A DNA stretch of 8,867 nt. It comes from Clostridia bacterium (GTDB taxonomy: Bacteria; Bacillota; Clostridia; Christensenellales; Borkfalkiaceae). Location: positions 1-8,867 of the forward strand of contig JAFTMQ010000045.1 in NCBI GenBank assembly GCA_017452305.1. Direction: 5' to 3'. This document shows positions 1-6,796 of the stretch, in pieces (position 1 is the stretch's first letter; each line of letters opens with the position of its first letter). The translations under genes were made by a program, and so were the position numbers. The notes under the pieces are model-generated. The model saw only the letters and a list, made by a program, of their open reading frames with translations. It was not told the origin of the DNA and ran no database searches.

Positions 1-1893
1 AAGCTGTATTCCGCGGTCAGCGGCGTGCAGTACGGCTACGATATGGAGCTTACCGTCTATACCGAAAACGTCGATGGCGAAATCATCAAATCGGACACGA
101 ACGAGTTGATGCAAGATATGTTAAGGGATTTCTTCACTACGGCAATCCAAAACGGCAACCTTGAAATGAACGGCGGCGCGACGAGCGACAGCTCTTCTAC
201 AATGTTCTCGTCGATGATGAACATGCAAATGTGGCAGGAAATTTTGCCCGCAAACGACGGCGGTACGGTCAATTCCATTCTCTATGAGCAATACGAATTG
301 ATTAACGGCACTTGGCCCAACGACTATGACGAAATCGTGCTTGTCGTCAACGAAAACAACGAGCTTGACGACCTTACCTTATACGCACTTGGTCTTTTAA
401 GCCAAGACGAAATTGACGCTATCATCGATTCCGCGGCAAGCGGCAATCCCTTACCCGAAACGGAAGGCGCAAGCAAAAAATGGTCGTTTAAAGAGCTTTC
501 CGAATTGGAATTCACGACGATTTTGCCTGCGGATTGCTATCAAAAAATGGGGAATACCTACCGCGATATGAGCACGAACGAAAGTATTTTGCGCACGTTG
601 TACGAAAACCCCGAAAAGACGACGAAATTAAAGATTACGGGTATTATCCGTCCGCAAAAGGACGCAAGTGCAACAATGCTTTCTTCGGGTATCGGCTACA
701 CCTACCTCTTAACGGAGCACGTCATCAAACGCGCGGTACAATCCGAGGTTGTGCAAGCACAGCTCGCAAGTCCCACGGTAGACGTCTTGACGGGCTTGCC
801 TTTCAAGTCTAACGTCGGTTCGATGACCGATACGGAAAAGGAAACGGCATTCCGTTCCTACGTAGACGGCTTAACGACGGCGGCAAAAGCGGAAACCTAC
901 GTTAAAATTCAATGCGTAAACGCTGACCAAATGTATTTGGAAGCGAAAACGGATGAATGGTTGGAGACCTTCACCACCAAGGAACAAATCATTGATATGA
1001 TTTCGATGATCGTTTCGCAAAGCTTGGGCGTTACTCCCGAGGAATTGAAGGATTATTTCCTTGAACTCACCGAAAATAATTGGACGTTGGATCAATTAAA
1101 GACGCTTGTTCGTCCGTATGCGGTCGAAATTGTAAGGGCGCAAATCCATCAACAAGTTGAGCAAGGCTTGGCAGCCGTTCCCGTTCAACAAAAAGCAATG
1201 CTTTTGGATGCGGAAATGGAGAACTACGACGCGAAAACTTGCGCGCTCTACTACGATGAGGTAACCGTCTTTTCCGAAGGCACGTACGATGATAACCTTG
1301 CGCTTTTAGGACATTTGGATTATGATTCCCCGACGAGAATTAACATCTACGCCTCGACGTTTGAGGACAAAGACGTTATCGCCGCGGAAATCGAAGCGTA
1401 CAACAAAACCGTCCCCGAAGAACAGCAAATTAAGTACACCGATTACATGGGCTTGATTATGTCTTCCGTAACGGACATCATCGACGCGGTTACTTACGTC
1501 TTGATTGCTTTCGTCGCGATTTCGCTCATCGTTTCTTCGATTATGATCGGCGTAATCACCTTGATTTCCGTCCAAGAACGTACCAAGGAAATCGGTATTC
1601 TCCGTGCAATCGGTGCGTCCAAACGCGACGTTTCGAGTATGTTCAATGCGGAAACGCTCATCATCGGCTTTGCGTCCGGTTTACTCGGCGTACTCGTCAC
1701 CTACTTGCTGTGCTTGCCAATCAACCTTATCTTGTATGCGCTCACGGGCTTGGCAACCTTGCAAGCATATCTTCCCGTTGGAGCGGCAATCATTCTTGTC
1801 GCAATCAGTATGGGCTTGACGCTTATCTCGGGTATCATTCCTTCCCGCAGTGCGGCGCAGAAGGATCCCGTTGTGGCACTCCGCAGTGAGTAA
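1..1893 (+). CDS. ABC transporter permease, FtsX/MacB type (C-terminal part, 5' end outside window)
   Basis: The reading frame is open from base 1 to a TAA at 1891-1893, so the start codon lies upstream; 630 residues are visible. Roughly residues 1-490 are hydrophilic, lack membrane helices and look like a large extracytoplasmic domain. The last 140 residues carry three membrane helices (about 498-522, 552-581 and 591-613). Between the first two lies the loop VQERTKEIGILRAIGAS (524-540), a hallmark of FtsX/MacB permeases, and the protein ends with the family signature P614-x-R616...DPV-x-ALR-x-E. The fourth, N-terminal helix of this fold must be upstream. From the family, such proteins do not form a classical substrate channel: they couple cytoplasmic ATP hydrolysis to movements of the outer domain (export, peptide resistance, lipoprotein or cell-wall functions). 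In Clostridia the ATPase domain is often fused N-terminally, which cannot be checked here. The substrate is unknown. A strong terminator follows directly, so this is the last gene of its operon. Confidence 0.9.
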   Translation, partial: KLYSAVSGVQYGYDMELTVYTENVDGEIIKSDTNELMQDMLRDFFTTAIQNGNLEMNGGATSDSSSTMFSSMMNMQMWQEILPANDGGTVNSILYEQYELINGTWPNDYDEIVLVVNENNELDDLTLYALGLLSQDEIDAIIDSAASGNPLPETEGASKKWSFKELSELEFTTILPADCYQKMGNTYRDMSTNESILRTLYENPEKTTKLKITGIIRPQKDASATMLSSGIGYTYLLTEHVIKRAVQSEVVQAQLASPTVDVLTGLPFKSNVGSMTDTEKETAFRSYVDGLTTAAKAETYVKIQCVNADQMYLEAKTDEWLETFTTKEQIIDMISMIVSQSLGVTPEELKDYFLELTENNWTLDQLKTLVRPYAVEIVRAQIHQQVEQGLAAVPVQQKAMLLDAEMENYDAKTCALYYDEVTVFSEGTYDDNLALLGHLDYDSPTRINIYASTFEDKDVIAAEIEAYNKTVPEEQQIKYTDYMGLIMSSVTDIIDAVTYVLIAFVAISLIVSSIMIGVITLISVQERTKEIGILRAIGASKRDVSSMFNAETLIIGFASGLLGVLVTYLLCLPINLILYALTGLATLQAYLPVGAAIILVAISMGLTLISGIIPSRSAAQKDPVVALRSE

Positions 1894-1911
1894 TCGAATA
1901 AAACGTATCAT

Positions 1912-1949
1912 AACGGAGCTTGGATTTTTTCCAAGCTCTGTTCTTTTTT
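1912..1949 (+). terminator. Rho-independent terminator of the ABC permease gene
   Basis: A 12-base-pair stem (1912-1923 with 1931-1942, one G-T pair) encloses the 7-base loop ATTTTTT and is followed by CTTTTTT. It begins 18 bases after the permease stop codon and precedes the promoter of the metal-resistance operon, separating the two units. Confidence 0.93.
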
Positions 1950-1972
1950 GCAAAAAATGATCAAAAAAGCTC

Positions 1973-2001
1973 TTGACAAGTCATATTCTAGCGAGTATAA
2001 T
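1973..2001 (+). promoter_or_regulatory. Promoter of the arsR–P-type ATPase operon
   Basis: A perfect -35 box TTGACA (1973-1978) and a perfect -10 box TATAAT (1996-2001) are separated by 17 bases, the consensus spacing for the housekeeping sigma factor. Transcription should start near 2008, giving a leader of about 40 bases. Such a strong promoter fits a unit that is silenced by a repressor and released by metal. Confidence 0.93.
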
Positions 2002-2006
2002 AATAT

Positions 2007-2033
2007 TATGAATATATGAATAATCATTCATAA
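2007..2033 (+). promoter_or_regulatory. ArsR/SmtB-type operator
   Basis: The core is a perfect inverted repeat TATGAAT-AATC-ATTCATA (2015-2032). It contains TGAA-N6-TTCA, the spacing of the 12-2-12 operators bound by SmtB, CzrA and related repressors. The left half-site is duplicated in tandem: TATGAATA occurs at 2007-2014 and again at 2015-2022, so a second, wider palindrome (2006-2013 with 2026-2033) is also possible. The site covers the predicted transcription start and early leader, so a bound repressor would block initiation or promoter escape. The regulator is most likely the ArsR protein encoded immediately downstream (inference from position and motif). Confidence 0.85.
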
Positions 2034-2049
2034 GCAAGGGGTTTTATTT

Positions 2050-2358
2050 ATGGAAAATAAGATACGTAGCTATTCGCAGGAAGAGGTGGAGCAGGTTTGC
2101 ACCGTTTATCGTATGCTTGCCGAGCCAACGCGCATGAAAATTGTCCTTGCCCTTTTAGGCGGGGATATGTGCGTATATCACTTGACGGAAAGGTGCGGCG
2201 GCACGCAAAGTGGGATTAGTCACCAACTTCGCATTTTGCGCGATAATAAAATCGTCAAGGCAAAACGGCTTGGGCAAAGTGTGGAATATTCGCTCGCGGA
2301 CGCGCACGTGCGTAATATTGTAGAAATGGGGCTCGCCCACTTGCATTGTGAGGGATAA
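2050..2358 (+). CDS. ArsR/SmtB-family metal-sensing repressor
   Basis: The protein has 102 residues, normal for this family of dimeric winged-helix repressors that leave DNA when they bind metal. The conserved opening LAEPTRMKIVLAL lies at 23-35 and the recognition helix, TQSGISHQLRIL, at 52-63, followed by the wing (about 67-82). The last helix has the alpha5 metal-site pattern of Zn/Co/Cd sensors: D84-x-H86, then H97 eleven residues later, then H99-C100-E101. The alpha3 site of CadC/ArsR (CxC in ELCVC) is reduced to a single cysteine (C41 in MCVYHL), so sensing is probably through alpha5. The start at 2050 has AAGGGG 8 bases upstream. The gene lies 2 bases before the ATPase gene and downstream of a matching operator, so it should autoregulate this operon. 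Zn, Cd, Co or Pb are plausible signals; sequence alone does not choose between them. Confidence 0.95.
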   Translation: MENKIRSYSQEEVEQVCTVYRMLAEPTRMKIVLALLGGDMCVYHLTERCGGTQSGISHQLRILRDNKIVKAKRLGQSVEYSLADAHVRNIVEMGLAHLHCEG

Positions 2359-2360
2359 CT

Positions 2361-4469
2361 ATGGCAAAAAGAATATTGCATATAGAAAATTTGGATTGTC
2401 CAGTTTGCGCGGAGGCATTGCAGACGGATTTGCAAAAAATTAAGGGGATAGACAGTGTAAGCGTGGATTACGTCACGCAAACAATTACGGTGGAAACGCA
2501 GTCGGATTCCGCTTTGCAAAAGCTCATTGATAAGACGAATAAATTTGAGGAAGTGCGTGTATTAGACGGGGGCATGTCCGCGACGAACGGGAAAAAACGC
2601 CGTATAAAGCCGTGGATTTTTATTGCCGTTGCGACGGTGTTATTTGTGGCGGGTACACTTATTGAGCACCTCGCAAAAGGACTTGTCGCCGAAATCATTT
2701 CTTACGTGTTATACGGCGTGGCATACGTTGCGGTTGGCTATCCCGTGCTTTTTTCTACGGCAAAAAATCTTATTAAGGGCAAAATTTTCGACGAGAATTT
2801 CTTGATGACGATTGCCTCCATCGGCGCAATCGTGCTTGGCGAGTACGGCGAAAGCGTGCTTGTGATGCTTCTTTATCAAATGGGGGAAAGCCTGCAAGCG
2901 ATGGCGGTGGATAGCTCCCGTGCGTCCGTTACGTCGTTGATGGCGTTAAAAAGTGAGTATGCGAATCAATTTGAAAACGGCGAATATACGCAGGTAAAGC
3001 CCGAGGACTTGAAGGTGGGGGACGTCCTGCTTGTCAAGGCGGGCGAAAGAGTTGCGGCGGATGGTATATTGCTCGCTAAGGGCGCGACGCTCGACATGAA
3101 AGCATTGACGGGCGAAACGGAGCTTCGCGAGGTGAAAGAGGGCGAGGAAATTTTGTCGGGGAGCATAAACGCAGGGGGCGTGTATGAGATGAAAGTTACA
3201 CGCACCTATCAAGAGAGTGCCGTTGGCCGTATTTTGGATATGGTAGAAAACGCGGCGCAAGGCAAAGCGACGCCCGAAAAATTTATTGCAAAATTTGCAA
3301 AATTCTACACGCCAATCGTTTGTATATTGGCAATATTAGTGGCGGTTGGCGCTCCACTGTTAAATGGCTTGATCGTCGATGGCGCTTGGCGATTTAGGGA
3401 GTTTGGGCGTTGGCTGCAATCTGCGCTCACCTTCCTTGTCATATCTTGCCCGTGTGCGTTGGTTATTTCCGTGCCTCTCACCTATTTTTCGGGGATTGGC
3501 GTTTGCGCGAAGAAGGGCATTTTGGTCAAAGGCGCAACCTACTTGGACGTACTTGCCAAGGCGAAAAGTGTCGCGTTTGATAAGACAGGCACGCTCACGC
3601 AAGGCAACTTTGGCGTGTGTGCCGTGCATACCGCAGGGAATAAGACGGAAACGGAACTTCTCGCGCTCGTTGCGGCGGTGGAGCGTTCTTCCTCGCACCC
3701 GATTGCGCACGCGTTTGACGGCATTTCCACCCATTTGACGGCGGAAAACGTAACGGAGCACGCGGGACTTGGTTTGCAAGCGTTCGTGGGCGGAAAAGAG
3801 GTGTGGATCGGTAACGAAAATTTGATGGCGCGGCACGCGGTTTCCGTGCACAAGCAAAGCGGTGCCTATACCACGATTTACGCGGCTTGCGACGGGGAAT
3901 ATTGGGGCGCAATCGAGCTTGGCGATAAGCTCCGCGCGCAAGCAAAAGAGATGATAGGCACATTAAAGGCGCTTGGTTTACAGCGTGTTGTAATGCTTAC
4001 GGGCGACAAGCGTGAAAAAGCGGAAAAAATGGCAAACGAGGTGGGCGTGTACGAGGTGAACGCCGAATTATTGCCCGATGACAAGCTAAAAAAGGCGGAA
4101 GAATTGAAAAAAGAGGGGGTTCTAATTTACGTGGGCGACGGTATCAATGACGCGCCCGTGATGATGACGGCGGACTGCGCTGTTTCCATGGGCAAGCTCG
4201 GCAGCGCGGCGGCAGTCGAGGCGTCCGACCTCGTGTTGATTTCCGATGATTTGTCGGCAATTCCGACAGCCTTGCGTATTGCGCGCAAAACGCGCGCGGT
4301 TGTACTGCAAAATATTGTTTTCTCGATTGCGATGAAGGTGGCGTTTATGGCGCTTGGTGCATTGGGAATTTTACCCCTTTGGCTCGCTGTGTTTGCCGAC
4401 GTGGGCGTGATGCTGTTGGCGGTGGCAAACAGCTTCCGCGTTCGATTTATCAAAACGAAAAAGAAATAA
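2361..4469 (+). CDS. cadA: P1B-type heavy-metal-translocating ATPase (Zn/Cd/Pb efflux, CadA/ZntA type)
   Basis: This 702-residue membrane pump exports soft divalent metals at the cost of ATP. It begins with one heavy-metal-associated domain (about 4-70) with the metal-binding motif D12-C-P-V-C16. Membrane helices follow at about 84-101, 108-131, 144-180, 316-337 and 353-381. The metal-site motif is SCPC (362-365) in the sixth helix. Cytoplasmic signatures are complete: LTGET (249-253) in the actuator domain, DKTGTLT with phosphorylated D407, the SSHP nucleotide-binding motif ending H446-P447, TGDK (547-550) and GDGINDAP (592-599). The last helix pair carries K659 and D680 in the context ADVGVMLLAVANS, matching the lysine and aspartate that define the Zn/Cd/Pb subgroup (P1B-2) rather than copper pumps. 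GAGGG at 2350-2354, inside the end of the repressor gene, serves as ribosome binding site, so the genes are translationally linked. All key residues are present and the length is normal. Cd, Zn and Pb cannot be distinguished from sequence. Confidence 0.97.
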   Translation: MAKRILHIENLDCPVCAEALQTDLQKIKGIDSVSVDYVTQTITVETQSDSALQKLIDKTNKFEEVRVLDGGMSATNGKKRRIKPWIFIAVATVLFVAGTLIEHLAKGLVAEIISYVLYGVAYVAVGYPVLFSTAKNLIKGKIFDENFLMTIASIGAIVLGEYGESVLVMLLYQMGESLQAMAVDSSRASVTSLMALKSEYANQFENGEYTQVKPEDLKVGDVLLVKAGERVAADGILLAKGATLDMKALTGETELREVKEGEEILSGSINAGGVYEMKVTRTYQESAVGRILDMVENAAQGKATPEKFIAKFAKFYTPIVCILAILVAVGAPLLNGLIVDGAWRFREFGRWLQSALTFLVISCPCALVISVPLTYFSGIGVCAKKGILVKGATYLDVLAKAKSVAFDKTGTLTQGNFGVCAVHTAGNKTETELLALVAAVERSSSHPIAHAFDGISTHLTAENVTEHAGLGLQAFVGGKEVWIGNENLMARHAVSVHKQSGAYTTIYAACDGEYWGAIELGDKLRAQAKEMIGTLKALGLQRVVMLTGDKREKAEKMANEVGVYEVNAELLPDDKLKKAEELKKEGVLIYVGDGINDAPVMMTADCAVSMGKLGSAAAVEASDLVLISDDLSAIPTALRIARKTRAVVLQNIVFSIAMKVAFMALGALGILPLWLAVFADVGVMLLAVANSFRVRFIKTKKK

Positions 4470-4480
4470 GCTAAAATGCT

Positions 4481-4508
4481 TTGCAACGGCGCAAAAATGT
4501 GCTATAAT
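4481..4508 (+). promoter_or_regulatory. Promoter of the rdgB–phosphoesterase pair
   Basis: TTGCAA (4481-4486) serves as the -35 box and TATAAT (4503-4508) as the -10 box, 16 bases apart. TGC directly before TATAAT gives an extended -10 element. Transcription should begin near 4515. It starts 12 bases after the ATPase stop codon with no terminator between, so read-through from upstream can add to it. Confidence 0.82.
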
Positions 4509-4541
4509 ATATAGGAAATAATTAAAATGAGGTGGGCAGGT

Positions 4542-5150
4542 ATGCAATCAACAAAAAAAAGACGGCTCGTCGTCGCATCGGGCAACGCGCATAAAATCCA
4601 TGAAATTTCTCAAATTTTCACCGATTTTGAGGTGGTATCGCAAAAGCAAATGGGCTTTGACGAGGACGTGGAGGAAACGGGCGAAACCTTTCTTGAAAAC
4701 GCGCTTATCAAGGCGCGTGCGGCGTGTAAAGCGTTGGGTTGTATGGTGCTTGCCGACGATAGCGGTTTGTGTGTGGACGCGCTTGGCGGTGCGCCCGGCG
4801 TGTATAGCGCGCGGTATTGCGGGCATCACGGCTCGGACGAAGAAAACCGTGCTACGTTACTCAAAAATATGCAGGGAATTACTGACCGCCGCGCACACTT
4901 CACTTGCGCGTTGGCGCTTGTGTATCCCGACGGCAAAGAAATTTGTGTTGAGGGAAACACCTACGGTACGATCCTTGAAAAAGAGGACGGCGAGGGCGGT
5001 TTCGGCTATGATCCCCTGTTCAAAAGCGACGATTTAAATAAGACGTTTGGCAGAGCAAGCGAGGGGGAGAAAAACGCCGTTTCGCACCGTTTCCGCGGCT
5101 TACAAAATCTTTTGGCAAAGTGGCGCGCAGAAGAAAACTCGGATAAATAA
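4542..5150 (+). CDS. rdgB: XTP/dITP diphosphatase (RdgB/HAM1 family)
   Basis: This cytoplasmic enzyme hydrolyses XTP, ITP and dITP to the monophosphate and pyrophosphate, keeping deaminated purines out of DNA and RNA. The protein has 202 residues from the chosen start, normal for the family. All family motifs are visible: SGN-x2-K (13-18), ETGETFLENALIKA (45-58), the substrate-site stretch from ADDSGL (71-76) to GAPGVYSARY (83-92), GFGYDPLF (153-160) and SHR (181-183). I chose ATG 4542 because GAGGTGG (4529-4535) sits 6 bases upstream. An in-frame ATG at 4527 would add five residues, but it would lie only about 12 bases after the predicted transcription start and has only a weak AGGA. A metallophosphoesterase gene follows after 2 bases, the order I recall for ysnA–ysnB in Bacillus subtilis. 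No residue or length anomaly is seen. Confidence 0.96.
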   Translation: MQSTKKRRLVVASGNAHKIHEISQIFTDFEVVSQKQMGFDEDVEETGETFLENALIKARAACKALGCMVLADDSGLCVDALGGAPGVYSARYCGHHGSDEENRATLLKNMQGITDRRAHFTCALALVYPDGKEICVEGNTYGTILEKEDGEGGFGYDPLFKSDDLNKTFGRASEGEKNAVSHRFRGLQNLLAKWRAEENSDK

Positions 5151-5152
5151 AT

Positions 5153-5635
5153 ATGAAGAAAATTATCGTTATTTCGGATAGTCACGGAAACGCAAAAGGG
5201 GTGTCGGCGCTGTTGCCACTCGTCGCGGAAAACGATTACGTTATCCACCTCGGCGACGGGGTGGGCGATATCCGTCAACTGCGCGATTATTATCCCGACA
5301 AAGCGTATTTTTGCGCGGGTAATTGCGATTTTCTTTCTCAATACCCCACGCAAGGGATTTTAGAGGTCGAGGGGGTACGGATTTTTTATTGCCACGGCCA
5401 TCAATACGGGGTAAAGCAGGAATTGCTCACGCTTGCCCTCGCCGCAAAGAGCCACGATTGCGAGCTTGCGCTTTACGGACACACGCACGTGTCGAACATT
5501 ACGCAATTAGAGGGCGTAACTCTCGTCAATCCCGGCACGCTCCGCTATGAAATCGGCAAAGGCGGAAGCTATGCGTATATCGTTGTGCATAAAGGGAAAA
5601 TCACCCCCGTTATTGTTGGGGACGGCTTACATTGA
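5153..5635 (+). CDS. Metallophosphoesterase, MJ0936/YfcE/YsnB type
   Basis: This small (160-residue) calcineurin-like phosphoesterase has the full set of metal ligands: D9-x-H11 in SDSHGN, D35 in GDGVGD, N57 in GNCD, H81 in CHGH, and H110-x-H112 in GHTH, followed by NPGTLR (126-131). Relatives are dinuclear Mn/Ni-type phosphodiesterases active on artificial substrates; the natural substrate is not known, so none is assigned. The start is 2 bases after the rdgB stop. There is no good Shine-Dalgarno sequence before it, only GGA within the last codons of rdgB, so translation probably depends on ribosomes finishing rdgB. It is the last gene of this unit and ends 19 bases before a strong hairpin terminator. 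Confidence 0.93.
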   Translation: MKKIIVISDSHGNAKGVSALLPLVAENDYVIHLGDGVGDIRQLRDYYPDKAYFCAGNCDFLSQYPTQGILEVEGVRIFYCHGHQYGVKQELLTLALAAKSHDCELALYGHTHVSNITQLEGVTLVNPGTLRYEIGKGGSYAYIVVHKGKITPVIVGDGLH

Positions 5636-5654
5636 TAGTATAATTTACAAGAAA

Positions 5655-5680
5655 AAACGCCCCGTGCCAACGGGGCGTTT
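5655..5680. terminator. Bidirectional terminator between convergent genes
   Basis: A perfect 11-base-pair, GC-rich stem (5655-5665 with 5670-5680) has the 4-base loop GCCA. Read on the plus strand it ends in TTT and then TCGTG-like sequence. Read on the minus strand the A-run at 5652-5657 becomes TTTTTT. It therefore serves both the phosphoesterase unit and the converging epimerase gene, and by its U-tract looks stronger for the minus strand. Confidence 0.9.
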
Positions 5681-5699
5681 CGTGTGTCATAATTTATGA

Positions 5700-6581
5700 T
5701 TATTCGTGGATTTCCAAGCTAAAAGAAATATGCTTGGTTTGGTTGGGCGCTACGTGCGTCATATTCGGCTTGCTTTCTAATTCCGTCAAGACACCGTCAA
5801 CGGACGGTAATGCGCTCCACGGCTCAATGCAAACGTAGGGCGCGGGCTTGTGGTCTGCATGCCAAAATCCGATAAAGGGGAATTGCTCGTATTTCAAGCT
5901 CACGTACCGGCTTTCCTTGTCGCATTTTATACAAACCTCGCCCGACGTGTTTTCCAAAACTATAGCGTCTTGGTCGAATAAATCATGACGAAGGGGAATT
6001 TTTACACCGTCCACAAAGGCAAACGGTTCACTTACGCCCGCCATGAGCTTGCTCGGCTCTGCCAAAGGCAATTTGCGTGCGGCGGTGGGGCGGGTAAATT
6101 CCACGTAATAGTCCTCAAATTCCCCCTTTCCAAAGGGTACGTTAATGCCGGGGTGTCCGCCAAACGCGCAGATAAGCTCGCGGCTGTCTTTGTTTAAAAC
6201 GGAATACTCCGTCGTCAACGTTGCGCCGTCCAAAATAAAGGAAACGCGGAATTCAAACGCGAAGGGGTATTCCTTTTTCGTTTCCTCGCTGTCGGTGAAA
6301 AGGAAGACCAGCTTGTTTTCCGTTTGGCTTTCCAAAACAAACTCGAAAAATCTCGCTAAACCGTGGCAACGGGAAGGGTATTCTTCGTTGGCGTAGCGGA
6401 ATTTTCCTTCAAACATTCTGCCGATAAAGGGGAAGAGGTTATACGCTCTGCCGCCCCAAAAGGCGGTATCGCCCTGCCAAAGGTATTCCGTGTCCGTCTG
6501 CTTGGAATATACCGACCAAAGCTGTGCGCCAAACGTATTTACCGAAATTCTCAAATGCGAATTTTCAATGCTATGTATCAT
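5700..6581 (-). CDS. Aldose 1-epimerase family protein (LacX-like)
   Basis: This 293-residue cytoplasmic protein belongs to the galactose mutarotase-like fold, which interconverts alpha and beta anomers of sugars. The N-terminus (IENSHLRISVNTFGAQLWSV) and TEYLWQGD...WGGRA...LFPFIGR (31-55) are typical of the LacX branch. Candidate catalytic residues match the family: H73 in RCHGLAR, H143 in GGHPG, and general base E253 in CIEPW. The sugar is unknown. The open frame extends upstream to 6830, but that extension lacks family similarity. ATG at 6579-6581 has AAGGAG 8 bases before it and a promoter just upstream, so this start is well supported. The gene stands alone, convergent with the phosphoesterase unit and divergent from the phosphate cotransporter; no sugar operon is present, so a housekeeping or unlinked role is likely. 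Confidence 0.93.
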   Translation of the reverse strand: MIHSIENSHLRISVNTFGAQLWSVYSKQTDTEYLWQGDTAFWGGRAYNLFPFIGRMFEGKFRYANEEYPSRCHGLARFFEFVLESQTENKLVFLFTDSEETKKEYPFAFEFRVSFILDGATLTTEYSVLNKDSRELICAFGGHPGINVPFGKGEFEDYYVEFTRPTAARKLPLAEPSKLMAGVSEPFAFVDGVKIPLRHDLFDQDAIVLENTSGEVCIKCDKESRYVSLKYEQFPFIGFWHADHKPAPYVCIEPWSALPSVDGVLTELESKPNMTHVAPNQTKHISFSLEIHE

Positions 6582-6612
6582 AAATAAAGCTCCTTGCTTG
6601 CTTTTTTTGTAC

Positions 6613-6641
6613 ATTTTAGCATACTTTTTACCTTTTGTAAA
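6613..6641 (-). promoter_or_regulatory. Promoter of the aldose 1-epimerase gene
   Basis: On the minus strand TTTACA (6641-6636) and TAAAAT (6618-6613) are 17 bases apart, and TGC directly before the -10 box gives an extended -10 element. Transcription should start near 6606, about 25 bases before the start codon and just upstream of the AAGGAG ribosome binding site. Confidence 0.8.
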
Positions 6642-6701
6642 CCTATGCGCGGAAAAAATTAAAAATTTTTTTAAAGTCCGCAACTTTTTTCTTTCAAATC
6701 C

Positions 6702-6730
6702 GTGACATTTGATAAAAAATATTATATAAT
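6702..6730 (+). promoter_or_regulatory. Promoter of the Na+/phosphate cotransporter gene
   Basis: GTGACA (6702-6707) and TATAAT (6725-6730) are separated by 17 bases, in a very AT-rich stretch that could also act as an upstream element. A second TATAAT at 6734-6739 could pair with TTGATA (6709-6714), but with a poor 19-base spacing. The leader would be about 60 bases long. I see no recognisable Pho box. Confidence 0.75.
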
Positions 6731-6742
6731 AATTATAATGGC

Positions 6743-6765
6743 ATACGCTTTGCGTATCTATACGC
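6743..6765 (+). repeat. Overlapping inverted repeats in the cotransporter leader
   Basis: Three 6-base arms lie in a row just after the predicted transcription start: ATACGC (6743-6748), GCGTAT (6752-6757) and ATACGC (6760-6765). The middle arm can pair with either neighbour, giving two mutually exclusive small hairpins. The element ends 16 bases before the AAGGAG ribosome binding site. It could be a protein operator, an mRNA 5' stabilising hairpin or chance; the sequence does not decide. Confidence 0.6.
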
Positions 6766-6796
6766 GGTGCGGCGCAAAACGAAGGAGAAAGGACAA

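Noticed and set aside
3360..3963. Long antisense and alternate-frame open frames (up to 193 codons) within the P-type ATPase gene.
   Set aside because: They lie wholly inside a gene with all catalytic motifs, have Arg- and Cys-rich low-complexity composition typical of shadow frames, and lack start signals.
4480..4495. TTTGC...GCAAA inverted repeat after the ATPase gene as a terminator.
   Set aside because: The stem is only about 5 base pairs, has no T-run after it, and overlaps the -35 region of the rdgB promoter.
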